From contig JADCRB010000067.1 in the NCBI GenBank assembly GCA_021464245.1, positions 372,001 to 436,000 on the forward strand: 64,000 bases of DNA, given 5' to 3'. This DNA comes from Carallia brachiata (lineage: Eukaryota; Streptophyta; Magnoliopsida; Malpighiales; Rhizophoraceae). The position numbers and the translations under genes were made by a program. Under the pieces are notes generated by a model that was given only the letters and a program-made list of their open reading frames with translations, made no database searches and was not told where the DNA came from. The first letter of the stretch is position 1. Every line of letters starts with the position of its first letter. Shown here piece after piece: positions 11,397 through 22,034 of this stretch.

Positions 11397-13013
11397 ATGG
11401 CGCTCCTTCAATGGCTGTCAGAAAGCTCAAAATCAACTTTTCTCTTAGCATCCATCTTGGTAGCAATTGTGCTGAAGCTGCTCTTGCAGACCAAGTCGAG
11501 AAAACGAGAGCTAAATCTCCCACCAAGCCCTCCAAAGTTACCAATCATTGGCAACCTCCACCAGCTTGGAAACACGCCTCACATATCTCTCCACCGCCTG
11601 GCCGAGAAGTATGGCCCAATCATATTTCTACAACTAGGTGAGATCCCGACTGTTGTTGTTTCATCAGCTAGATTGGCAAAAGAAGTGTTGAAAACCCACG
11701 ATCTTGCTTTCGCTAGCCGTCCTCAGCTCTTCTCTGCAAAAGGCTTGTTCTATAATTGTACTGATATCGCCTTTTCTCCTTATGGTGCTTACTGGAGAAG
11801 TATAAGGAAAATTTGCATTCTTGAGCTACTCAGTGCCAAAAGGGTCCAAGCATATAGCTTTGTAAGAGAAGAGGAAGTTGCTCGCATGGTGAATCGGATT
11901 GCAGAGTCTTATCCTGGAACGACCAATCTGAGCAGGATAATTAACCTATATGCAAATGCTGTCGTTTGCCGGGAGGCACTTGGAAGAGATTATTCAGCAG
12001 GGGAATATGATAGGCACGGCTTCAAGAAGATGCTTGACGATTACCAAGATCTACTTGGAGGATTTAGCCTTGGGGACTATTTTCCTTCCATGGAGTTCGT
12101 GAATAACTTAACGGGCCTGAAATCGAAACTCCAAAGCACGGTCAAGCGCTTTGATGAGTTTTTTGATGAGGTGATAGGGGAACACCTAAATCCTGAAACA
12201 AAACGGGAGCACAATGACCTTGTAGACGTTTTACTCGATATACAGAAAAATGGATCCGCAGAAGTGCCTCTTACCATGGATAACGTCAAAGCCATCATCT
12301 TGGTCAGTAGCATAAACAGCTTGATTTCAAGTCTGCTACTAACTATGTATCTGATTCTTCTTTTTTGATCCCACTGATAATTGCCACTTTTGCTTCTGCT
12401 GTGCAGGACATGTTTGCTGCTGGGACAGATACAACTTTCATTACACTTGATTGGGCTATGACTGAGCTCATCATGAATCCCCAAGTCCTGGAAAAAGCAC
12501 AAGCCGAAGTAAGGAGCGTTGTTGGAGACAGGAAATATGTGCAGGAGAGCGACCTTCATCAGCTTCACTACATGAAATCTGTCATCAAAGAGGTCTTTCG
12601 TTTACATCCAGCCGCTCCCGTGTCAGTCCCAAGAGAATCAATTGACGATGCCATCCTTGAGGGTTACAACATTCCAGCTAAATCAAGGATTTATGTCAAT
12701 ATTTGGGCAATAGGAGGGATCCAAAAATATGGGATAACCCCGAAACATTGAACCAGAAAGATTTATGGGCAGTAGTATAGACTACAAGGGGCAGGACTTT
12801 GAGCTGATACCATTTGGAGCTGGCAGAAGAAGCTGCCCAGGAATCACATTCGCATCAGCTGTTATCGAGCTTGCTTTGGCCCAACTTCTCCACAGCTTTG
12901 ATTGGCAGCTCCCTCCAGGCATCACAGCTCAAGACATCGATAATACGGAAGCTTTTGGCATCTCGATGCACAGGACGGTTCCTCTGCACGTCATTGCCAA
13001 ACCTCGCTTTTGA
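11397..13013 (+). pseudogene. CYP71-family cytochrome P450 (U1), two frameshifts
   Basis: Exon 1 (11397-12302, 302 codons) is fully open. It has an N-terminal membrane anchor, the [13 protein letters not shown] hinge and a C-helix WRSIRK. A 104-bp phase-0 intron (12303-12406) follows. Exon 2 (12407-13013) has I-helix AAGTDTT, ExxR (EVFR) and the haem loop FGAGRRSCPG. Compared with U2 it lacks one G near 12714 and one T near 12749, so the frame is lost between the K-helix and the haem loop and recovered only in a different frame. The intact protein would be a 504-residue ER mono-oxygenase. Both lesions are one-base losses in short runs, so sequence error is possible. Substrate unknown. Confidence 0.92.
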
Positions 13014-13396
13014 TGAGACTGTGGTGGTGTTTATTACAACCTTAGCAGGCAACATCACATCTATCCGGCAGGCTTGCTTGCACCAAGACTCGCTTAATCC
13101 TTATGTTTCTACTGTAAAAAATAAATAAATAAATTTGCTGCAAATTGTTCACCGTGTAAGTTGTACACAAGTGGATAATCGATTGCCCTCCAGTCCAAGA
13201 TCCCGTTGCATAAGGAATTGGCCTTTGTGATCATGTTTATTTCTAATATTAAAGTGAGCGGTCATTGTCGTCCACTACATTTCTTACCTTCTAAGAGCTC
13301 AAAGTTCAAACTAGACGCATTTTCTAGAATTCCAGGCACCTGCAAGCAAGATTATTCGTGACGCAATTGACACCCAGAGTCAAAAATGGCTAACCG
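13014..13396. other. CYP71 3' flank (U1)
   Basis: 3' UTR and spacer. An AAATAAATAAATAAA stretch near 13118-13133 may serve for polyadenylation. Shared with all units. Confidence 0.5.
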
Positions 13397-13630
13397 GAAA
13401 GGGAAAAAGAAATTTTTTTTTTTTATTGTTTTCACACAAAATTTTTTTTATATAATTAAAAACGTGTTTTATACAACCAAATCGATAAAAAATAATTTAA
13501 AAAATATTATTATTTTTTTGTTACACATTTTTCTTATGTGATTGTACAAAAAATATTTGTAATTGCACAAAAAAAAATACATATAGACGTAATAAAAAAA
13601 AGTTATTTGGCCATATAATGAATCCCAATC
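13397..13630. mobile_element. U1-only AT-rich insert (MITE-like)
   Basis: About 230 bp of AT-rich DNA interrupts GGCTAACCGGAAA/GAAATATAGATCC, which is continuous in U2-U5. It has no coding capacity. Ends are not clean enough to name a family. Confidence 0.4.
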
Positions 13631-13674
13631 AGAAATATAGATCCCAACCTGTTTTTTTCAGAGGAGTCCCGCTA

Positions 13675-13848
13675 CAGCAACTGAAGATTTTTTAAAGATC
13701 TCAATTTTTTATAATTATTGTGATACTTTTTTAAAAATAAAAATAATGAAACGTTTTTTTTTTGTTATAAAAAAATATCATAATAATTATAAAAATTCAA
13801 ATTCTGTTATAATTAATTAAAATTTCAGATAAAAAAAATTATAGTGCC
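13675..13848. mobile_element. MITE with inverted halves, FCF2-leader side (U1)
   Basis: A small AT-rich palindromic element beginning near GCAACTGAAGATTTTTT and ending AAAAATTATAGTGCC. The two halves are imperfect inverted copies. Relatives occupy the same site in every unit, so it predates the array. Confidence 0.5.
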
Positions 13849-13860
13849 AAATTTTTTTTC

Positions 13861-14525
13861 TTTTTAGAGACGCAACCCAAGCTGAAGATTCAGCTCCGGA
13901 CTCCTCATAGAAAAATGGTAAACAAGCATTTGTGCGTAGTCACCACCGGGGTAATGTTGATCCTCAGCCAACCACTCGTAGGCCCAATATATCTCGGTCA
14001 TCCGGCATGTCCTTAGTTTAAGTTTCTCATATATATAATCAACTCCCCCTACCCGAAATTCCACTGCTACTAATCGATCATTCTTTTTTGCTGCAGAACG
14101 GTACTGTTTTTTTATAATAAAAAAAATACTTGACAGAAATTCTTTTTCGGGATGAAATTCTCCTCTCCCTCTTTTCGCTACCTTTGGGCTTCTTTTTATA
14201 GTTTATCGTTTTTTTTTTTTTTTTTGACATTGTCTTAGGGATTCATAAATCAAAAGGATTGGTAATTGACTGTTGGGTCGATTGGGGTCTCACGGAGAAG
14301 AAGTCTGAACGTGTTCTTCTAGGTTTCAAAATAAGGCCTTACGCTTAATCAAGCCCAAAGAAAAAAATCCAGTAAAGAATCCAAGTGAGCAACCCAATTT
14401 ATGCCGCTAACCATCCATTGTTTGCAGCAGCTGGCAAAACCAAGAAACTGTAACCCCAAAAAAAAAAAAAAAAACCAAGAAACCCTAGTCTCTCTTTCAC
14501 GGTCGTAGCCCCCCCAGAGTCGAGA
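13861..14525 (+). promoter_or_regulatory. Orphan FCF2 promoter and leader (copy 1)
   Basis: Closely matches 60379-61293, the DNA in front of the real FCF2 gene. It includes a site II-type AGCCCA near 14353 and the telo-box AAACCCTA at 14480-14487, both typical of plant ribosome-biogenesis promoters. The match stops exactly after CCCAGAGTCGAGA at 14525. Instead of FCF2, a CYP71A exon fragment follows. Confidence 0.8.
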
Positions 14526-15178
14526 GATAATGAAAACCCATGACCTTGTTTTCTCAGACAGGACCAAAATTAAGCATCACAGATAAAATTCTGTATCAAG
14601 GTAAGGATGTTTTCGCAGCACCTTAGGGTGAGTATTGGAGGCAGTTGAGAAGCATTTGCATGCGTCACCTTTTGAGCAACAAGAGGGTGAAGTCATTTCG
14701 GAGCGTAAGAGAAGAAGAAGTAGCCATCATTGTCAAGAAGATTCATGAATCTTCTGCGCAATCGTTGCCAATTAGTTTGTGTGAAATTTTTGCAACTCTT
14801 ACAAATGATGTGGTAAGCAGGGTGGCGGTGGGAAAGAAATATAGTGAGGGCGAAGGAGGAAGACAGTTCGAGGAGTTGCTGGGAGAGTTTATGGTGTTGT
14901 TAGGTAGTTTTAGTATAGGGGATTGGATACCGTGGCTAGGTTGGGTTAATATTATTACTGGCTTCGATGCTAGAGTAGAGAGAGTTGCCAAAGAGTTTGA
15001 CAAATTTCTGGAGGAAGTAATTGAGGGGCATGAAGATGGCCCAAGAAGAAGCAACGATCATGGTAGTGTGCATGACAGAGATGATCACAAGTATATACTT
15101 GATGTTCTGCTTCAACTTCAAAAGGATAACGCGGCTGGCTTTACCACTGCAAGAGATATCATCAAAGCTGTGGTCTTG
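14526..15178 (+). pseudogene. CYP71A-like exon 1, C-terminal fragment (copy 1)
   Basis: Reads [17 protein letters not shown], then after lesions EYWRQLRSICMRHLL through VREEEVAIIVKKIHE and FSIGDWIPWLGWVNI to DIIKAVVL at the usual CYP71 exon 1/intron boundary (donor at 15179). A TAG at 14624-14626 replaces the Tyr of the usual APYGEYW motif. The haem-binding second exon is absent. It is fused to the FCF2 leader. The remaining 197-codon frame (from 14645) begins at a non-ATG codon in this copy. It probably makes no P450. Confidence 0.85.
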
Positions 15179-16390
15179 GTTTGTATCTCTCTCCCTCTGT
15201 CTCCTTATTTACTTATTGTTTTAGAAAAATGTTTATAATAATACAAAAAATGATTTAAATATTATTTAATAAAATATAAAATAAAAAATATTATTATTTG
15301 TTTATTCATATTTTTTATTATAATTTCATAAAATATGTTGATTATATAATAATTAGAATATTGTCTGAACAAATTTTTTTGTAAAATGAAACTCTGTTTC
15401 TTTAGCCGTTCTTGGGCAAAATATTTTAAAGAACTTTCTAATTGCTATTTACAAGTGAACGGCAGTTGAAAAGAAGTTCAGTTTTTTTTTTTTTTTTCCT
15501 TCTTTAGGTTTCATGGTTTCTGAATGTTGATAAATATGCCAAAAATAGCTGATGAGAAAGTACTTTTTTATTTTATTTATTTGTTTATTTTTTTAAATAA
15601 CAAAAAAAAACATGCATCTTTGATAATTACTTCTGGGGGATAAGGTAGAAAGTAACTTGTTTCATCCTTATTTAATTTTTTTTAAAATGGGTTTTCTTTA
15701 AACCCGACTACTGTGTTAATGAGTTTATAATCTAAAATCTTACCATAACAAACGTACCCATTTTGTAGAGAAAATGACAATGAGGAGACTCGATCTCAGG
15801 TCTGAGGTCAAATGATAGGAAGATACACTAATTTATTACTAAATTACCACATTGAGTAGTGATGAGAAAAGTTACTTACGGTTTGATATATATATTTTTA
15901 ATATATCTATATAGAAGTATATAATGACAAAACTGGGAGAAAATTCCAATTTTTCTTTTTGCACCGTGTGGTGACTTCTCGTAAATTTACAAATTAAACT
16001 ATTAAAATATTTTATAAATATAAAAAGTCTATTACAATCAGAATTAGGATTATATAAATTAATAATATTAATTTAATTGTAATCAAATAAGAATTCTATT
16101 GATTTATATATTTCTACTTTGATTAAATATCTATAATTATAAAATTTTTTAATAACAAAAAATAATAAAAAAGAAAAAAAAACTATTCATGAATCCAAAG
16201 AAAAAACATTAAAAATATCTCAAATTTACTTATCTTTTCTTAAAAATGAAAAAAAAAATTACATTAAAATTTGCTGAAAAGAGAAGAAAATAAAAAATTT
16301 TGATTGGAGTTTACCTAGTGGAACTAAGGTGGATGATTTGGACATGGATATGATATTTTTTAGTCTTAAACCTTTGCATTTTTTACGTAT
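15179..16390. other. AT-rich relic intron and repeats (U2)
   Basis: Starts as the former CYP71A intron. A minus-strand tRNA-like segment (box A-like GTGGTAATTTAGTAAT, box B-like GATCGAGTC) lies near 15700-15850 and may be a SINE. The rest is AT-rich with no gene. Confidence 0.45.
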
Positions 16391-17494
16391 AAAAGTCAAT
16401 TTGACCCACCACGTTTTACTTTATTTTAAATTTCACCTGTAACATATTTTTTTTATTAAATTTGGTCTATAACGTTACGTCCGTTAGTCTAATTTGGTCC
16501 TTCCGTCTATAACGCCATTAACTCTGCTGACGTGGCATGACGGAATTTGACATATTATCAATTTTTTCACGTTAGCATGTCACGTAAACATCTGTTGCTG
16601 ACGTGATATAGGTATAAAGGCTAATTTGATCCACAAGATTTCAGTTTATTTTAAATTTCACTCATAACGTTTTTTTTTATTAAAATTGTTCCATAACGTT
16701 ATATCTTTTAGTCTGATTTGATCTTTTCGTACATAACGTCGTTAACTCAGCAAATATGATGCGACGGAGTATGACACATCAATAATTTTCGTCTATATCA
16801 ACATGTCACGTTTGCAGTAAAATTTTAAAATCCAAACCAAACATTTGTACTGAAAATCACACTCTGCAAATTCAAAAAAAATAATAAATTAAAATTCATA
16901 AATATATGTCCAATTGAATACCTATGTTTTTTTTAACAAAAAAAATAAATTAATAAAATTTAAGAAAAGTTATTGTTATCTTTATCTTTGAATTTTTTTC
17001 TTTTCTGTTATTGTCACTATTTCCTCGTCAAACTATCGTCGCCGCCTCCAACCACTATTAGCATTGCCAGTATGAAGCCATCTCTTTGGAAAAGAATTAA
17101 TAACGTGTCAAATTCTGTCACGCTACATTAGCGAAATTAACGACGTTATGTACGAAAAAATCAAATTGGATTAAAATATATAACGTTATAGATCAACATT
17201 AACAAAAAAAAACGTTATGAGTGAAATTTAAAATAAGTTGAAACCTTGTAGATCAAATTAACCTTTATACCTATACCACGTCAGTAACAAATGTTGACAT
17301 GGCATGCTGACGTGGAAAAATTGATGACGTGTCAAACTTCGTCATGCCACGTCAGCAGGGTTAACAACGTTATGGATAGAGAATTAAATTAGACTAATGG
17401 ACGTAACGTTATGGACCAAATTTAACTAAAAAAAATATTATAGATGAAATTTAAAATAAGATAAAACGTGGTGAGTCAAATTGACCTTTATTTC
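16391..17494. mobile_element. 1.1-kb inverted-repeat element (U2)
   Basis: The ends are inverted copies: GTCAATTTGACCCACCACG at the left and its complement near 17465-17488. Inside each half the TAACGTT/AAATTTCAC module is repeated again in direct order, giving a fold-back structure. A 37-bp direct repeat (TTTTTTAGTCTTAAACC...) flanks it at 16354-16390 and 17495-17531. U4 and U5 have a single copy of that flank and no element. No transposase inside. Confidence 0.7.
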
Positions 17495-18544
17495 TATTTT
17501 TTAGTCTTAAACCTTTGCATTTTTTACATATAAGTTCTAAACTTTTTAATATTTCATTTCAGTCCTAAACTTTTTAATGTCTTACCAAATCAGTTCTTTC
17601 AGTTATAAAAAGTAATCAATTCATTAATAAATGAATTTAACTTGATGAAAATTATTTAAAAAAGGACAAATACGCAAGTTAAATATTTTTTTCATCAACA
17701 AATACTCAAATTAAATATACAAAATGCATACTTTTTGATTAAAAAAATTTCAATTAGTATATTTAACCTTTTTTCAAATAATTTTTGTAAAGTTAGAATC
17801 ATTTTTTTAATCAATTAATCACTTTTCGTTAATAGATAGACTAATTTGGTAAGAAATCGAAATGTTTAGAATTTAAATGAAATCTCAAAACGATTTAAGA
17901 CTCATATGTAAAAAAATGCAAAAATTTAGACTAAAAAATATCATATCCCGATTTGGACATGACCGAAAGTTTTGGTATCACCATTCATAGAAAGGTCCCC
18001 TGCTTCTTGTTGCAACTCTGAGTTCTTAGCCGAAAAAAAAAAAAAAAAGGCATTTTGGCCTATACCCAAAATAAATTTCAACTACAAGCCCTCAAACTCT
18101 TGATCTCAGCAAGCACCAATCAGTGCATTGCCATCATGGCAATGAAAGGGTGGTTGTTTTGAACACTTTGCGTTTATGCTTGCTTAAATGTGTGGTAGTA
18201 TATATAACAATAATAATTGTTAGCAAGGTCGGTGTGTCATATAACTTTTCCGGAGACTTGGTACTTATGATCGGGCCCTTTATGCCTATGAATAAAAATT
18301 ATCAAAAAAAAAAAAAAAAGACAATAATGCTTGTTGAAGTTCAGTTGGATTCTTATACAATATGATTTAGTTGCTTTAAAATGGATGGTGGAATTGTCTT
18401 GTGCATTGAGCCATTGACGAAACCTTGAGTAGATGAATTTCCAAAAAGGGTTAATAGGCAACGTTTACCAATTCACCTAAAAAATTTTCAGGGAAGTATG
18501 CTTCAAGTGATTCAATCCCTATAGTCATCAATGTGTACTAATTT
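17495..18544. other. AT-rich spacer (U2)
   Basis: Conserved between units. Contains poly-A runs and the word CATTGCCATCATGGCAATG (an imperfect palindrome near 18126). No gene recognised. Confidence 0.5.
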
Positions 18545-18850
18545 TTTTGAATAACAAAAAAGGATCTACCGTGAGTATATTAGTTACCGAATCTGTGGAC
18601 CAACGTCGGGAGAAACACCTGTTTTAAGTATCTCATTTAACCACCCCAAAAAAACAAGCACACCACTCTAGCAGGCACTCCTCGTGCACGACCACGATAC
18701 TAATAAGTTTTAAACTCACTATCGCGTTCTCGGCAACAAATCCCCAGTTTGCAAAGTGAGCATCGGTATGAGAACTCGAACACGGGTCAATACAGGAAAA
18801 AATACGCTGAATTACCACTAAACTACCAACTCAAGTAACGTCATTGTGTA
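18545..18850 (-). mobile_element. tRNA-like SINE (U2)
   Basis: On the minus strand GTTGGTAGTTTAGTGGTAAT (box A-like) is followed about 35 bp later by GTGTTCGAGTTCTC (box B-like). This is the spacing of an RNA polymerase III promoter. The far end is TTTTTTGTTATTCAAAAAAA. No tRNA cloverleaf closes, so it is a SINE rather than a tRNA gene. Confidence 0.5.
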
Positions 18851-19423
18851 TTAATTTAATTATTTTTTTCCACACAAATTCATGACATAGTGTCCATATT
18901 AATCTCACGTACCAATTGCTAAAAAAAAGTAAAATAAAAATAAAAATAAAAATAAAAAACCAAAAGACGAATTCAAGACCTAAACTCTCGCCGCTAGACG
19001 AGGAGGTGTTCACAGCCTTCAATGGCTGCCACGTTCTCAGAGCCCAGAGGGCAACAAGCTTAAGCCTCGCCTTCTTTGCCCTCTCGCGCCTCCTTACGTC
19101 TCAGTTATCTGATCTCCATAGCCAAGGGAAAGCAATAATTGGTTTATCAAAAGGAAATCTTTTCCCGTCGTATGCGCCACCTTGTTTGCTATTATTCCAA
19201 TCCTCCAAAAGCATCATTTTGGGTAGATTTTATTGTATTGTCCCTGCCAAATTTATGATTTGCTCGACTGAAATTTTCACACTACTCCTACTTAAAAATA
19301 TTTCTTCTTCAACTCATTATTTTTGTTTTTTTTTTTTTTTGTACGTGTATGTGGATTTTGCTTCTACTAACAAATATTTCTAAATCTTTTTCTTCACCAC
19401 TCCACCAAGGCTTCTGATCACAC
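18851..19423. other. Conserved unit segment ahead of CYP71A fragment (U2)
   Basis: GC-richer stretch (about 18960-19260) nearly identical in all units, with a partly open frame but no recognised domain. It may be decayed 5' sequence of the CYP71A relic. Confidence 0.35.
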
Positions 19424-19615
19424 GGAACTTCCACCAAGTCGGTTTTGGCACACCAATCGCTCCCTGCAAAATCTTGGCTCAAACCTAATAGCCTCATCGT
19501 GTTGCTTCACTTTGGCAGCGTCCCAGTTCTTGTTGTCTCATCAGCCCATACTGATCATGAGATCGTGAAAACCCATGATCTCGTCTTGCAAACAGGCCTA
19601 AATCAAGAATCGCCC
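19424..19615 (+). pseudogene. CYP71A-like exon 1, N-terminal fragment (U2)
   Basis: Same relic as at 6643. Its last 58 bases overlap, in protein terms, the start of the C-terminal fragment ([12 protein letters not shown] here, KTHDLVFSDRTK there) with clear differences. The two fragments therefore come from two different CYP71A genes, not one split gene. This copy has an extra one-base loss in TCGTCTTGCAAAC. Confidence 0.8.
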
Positions 19616-20105
19616 CACACCTAACACGGATAAGACATTTTTATAATGTTAACAACAAAAATTAAAAATTTAAATGAAAAAGTTTAAGACACTTAGAAGT
19701 GAAGGCACATTGTACACTTATGATAGTTTTTGGTCATTTTTATGTGTAAACAACACAACAACCTATTTGCTTGAACTCATATATATTAATAATTTTCAAA
19801 ATTAAAATTATCACCCAAGATATACAAGAATCACAAAACAAATACAGTAGAAAACTACTGAAAATAACATCTAGAATAGGTTTTACCCCAAAAAAAAAAA
19901 AAATCTAGAATAGAAATTTCCTCAATTTTATTGGTAATTATAGAGTGTTTTTTTTTTTGGCTGGTAATCTAAGGGAGATGGGGGATGATGAATGAGAAAT
20001 CTGAACTCGGAATCTAAATCTATATATTAAAAATCACGATTTTTAATTACTTTAATTATTATTAAATCATCTATCGAAATTTTCTTTTAGGGATTCCTAC
20101 GAGAA
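19616..20105. other. AT-rich spacer (U2)
   Basis: Shared with the other units. Nothing coding seen. Confidence 0.5.
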
Positions 20106-20705
20106 TGTTGAGAAAACATAGGCCTGGATTATAGGGCTATGGGCTATTTGTCCCCACTTTTCAGGCCCAGAAATCTTGGCCCATGTATTCTCAACGAATC
20201 GGAGGATGAGCGACTGCTCCCGATTGCTACGGAAAACCACGAGATTTTCACAGCCCCACGCGCCTCCGTCGACGACCCTGGGAGGGGTTTATCTGCTATA
20301 CACCAATAAACATAACAAATATCCTTCAAAGAAAATCCCTGCAATCCCAAGAGGAAAATTTTGGCGAAGAACCATCTGTCCATTTGGGTATGTCCAATTT
20401 TCTAATTCCTCAATGGTTTGCATTCATCCGCTATATGGGTTTGTAATGGATTATTGAGACTCTAGCTTTAAACAGCGTTCATCGCCTTTTTTGGTTATTT
20501 TGAGTTGAAATTATGCTTTTAGGAAATTTTCTTGAGTCGAAAAGTCTTGACGTATGCATTTTTCAAGCAATTAACTAGAAGGGGTTGCACTACAGTGCCT
20601 TCTGATGATCTTTGACATGTTTGTTTGAATTGAGTATCCTTTAGTAAGTTTGATGCTAAATTTTAAATTGCTGTGTTATTGGTAGGTTATAATTTTTAAG
20701 GGATA
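20106..20705 (+). promoter_or_regulatory. EIF1AD-like promoter, 5' UTR exon and intron (U2)
   Basis: Site II-type GGCCCA at 20164-20169 and 20178-20183. The likely 5' UTR exon ends at ATTTGGGTATGTCC (about 20382-20395) and the intron ends at TTGGTAGGTT near 20680. Confidence 0.55.
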
Positions 20706-22034
20706 ATGAAAGCAGGAAGGAAGAATCTGAAGAAGGCAGCAGAGGAACGTAGCTTGACACTTGAAGATGGCCAAAGCATCATGCAAGTGGTATCTCTTAG
20801 AGGTTCCAATCTCATTGAGGTACCAACCAACCCTTTTACATCAACGGCTTTGTTTCTCAGCAAGTTTTGTCAGGAAGAATGAACTTCTTTCCGCCTATAG
20901 GTGGCCCCTTTTTTAAAAAAAAATGAATAAGTGAATAAATATTCTTATGCTTGTTCATTCGTGAGTTGCAATTTGAACATTTGATGAGATCCAGTGCTTG
21001 TGACTGCATGTTCATTTGTAAGATGCCGATTTTTGTACCTTGTTCAAGGTAATGGATGGAAAAGGTGAGAAGTTATTGGCATTGTTTCCAGCCAAGTTCC
21101 AGAAGAGCATGTAGATAAAACGAGGTTTGCATATTGTTTGAGTAAATTAGTTGATTTTGTGAATTGTCTCTTCTATTGAATTGCTCTTAAGTTGCCCTCC
21201 ATCAGTGCAGTTACGTAATTTTTGTTGCCCCTGAGTTAACTGTAAAGTTGCACTGTTGATATGTAGGGAGTTTTGTTGTGGTCGACGATAGCGGAAAGGA
21301 AAAGGCTCTAGAGTCTGGTCGCAAAGTGGCATGATTGTTTCTCGAGTGCTTTTTCATGAGCAAGTTTGTACACTTTAGAAGTCTCATGATTGGTCCGTCC
21401 TCTTAATGTCCTAAAACTAGGCAATCTTAAATGAAATATTTGATGCAATTCAGCTCAACATACTGCTTCTAAGTGATGCTTTCTTTCTGGTTGTTGAGAC
21501 CAATTTGTTCTTCTTTTGCTACAAATGTTCTCACATGCTCTGTATTACTTAGCCCTTTTTTTTTTTACTGTCTAACATGCTCCTTGATTACTTTGATTTT
21601 TTGCTCTCAATGTTTGTTAGGGTATCACCATTTGCATATTAGATTGTCTTAAGTGTATTCATGAACCACAAATACCATGGTCTTTCCAACATTTAGTTGA
21701 AAACACGCATATGCTAGCTTCTGCTGCGGTGTTCTTTTGCTCTGAACATCTTCATTCTCCATTTTTTGTTGCTGATGTATTGTTTGTTTTATGTATCATA
21801 ATCTAATCACGTGGGTGCAGGCCACAATTATTCAAACCTAGAGGTTTTCAAGATGCAACTCAAAACTTGAATGAGAACACTCCACTACAACCACACAATG
21901 AGCTGCTCTACTTTAGTGATGAAGATGGGCTTCCCCCATTGGAAGCCAGTATGAACAGAAGGAAGCCATTAGAGCTTCAAACCTATGAAGAGTCAAATTT
22001 TACGATCAGATGCAGATTCTTGAATGAATCATGA
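20706..22034 (+). pseudogene. EIF1AD: EIF1AD-like RNA-binding protein with two internal stops (U2)
   Basis: Four coding exons: 20706-20819, 21049-21124, 21267-21392 and 21821-22034, all with GT-AG borders. An undamaged version would be 176 residues (animal EIF1AD is about 165). The eIF1A/OB domain covers QSIMQVVSLRGSNLIEVMDG, GEKLLALFPAKFQKSM, IKRGSFVVVDDSGKEKALES and VACIVSRVLFHEQVCTL, followed by an acidic tail (LLYFSDEDGLPPLEAS). TAG at 21112-21114 replaces the conserved Trp of the WIKRG motif, and TAG at 21376-21378 replaces a Gln. A base is also missing in GTGGCATGATTG near 21332. Related proteins bind RNA through an eIF1A-like fold; exact plant role uncertain. A working copy presumably exists elsewhere. 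Confidence 0.87.

Noticed and set aside
11306..11641. Plus-strand frame with AEAALADQ, repeated in all units
   Set aside because: Out-of-frame reading of P450 exon 1; conservation follows from the duplication.
12077..12568. Minus-strand open frame of 163 codons, recurring in other units
   Set aside because: Antisense shadow of the P450 exons; it crosses the intron and has no own motif.
18545..18850. Possible tRNA gene (box A/box B words on the minus strand)
   Set aside because: No anticodon arm or closing acceptor stem can be formed; better explained as a SINE.
14526..19615. N- and C-terminal CYP71A pieces as one gene split by an insertion
   Set aside because: The order is reversed within a unit and the overlapping residues differ, so they derive from different genes.
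20176..20457. Recurring open frame of about 93 codons upstream of each EIF1AD-like copy
   Set aside because: Lies over the promoter and probable 5' UTR exon; no family resemblance, and the other units break it.
21147..21332. Minus-strand frame of 61-92 codons over the EIF1AD-like gene
   Set aside because: Antisense of exon 3 and its intron; the sense strand gives a known domain with correct splice sites.
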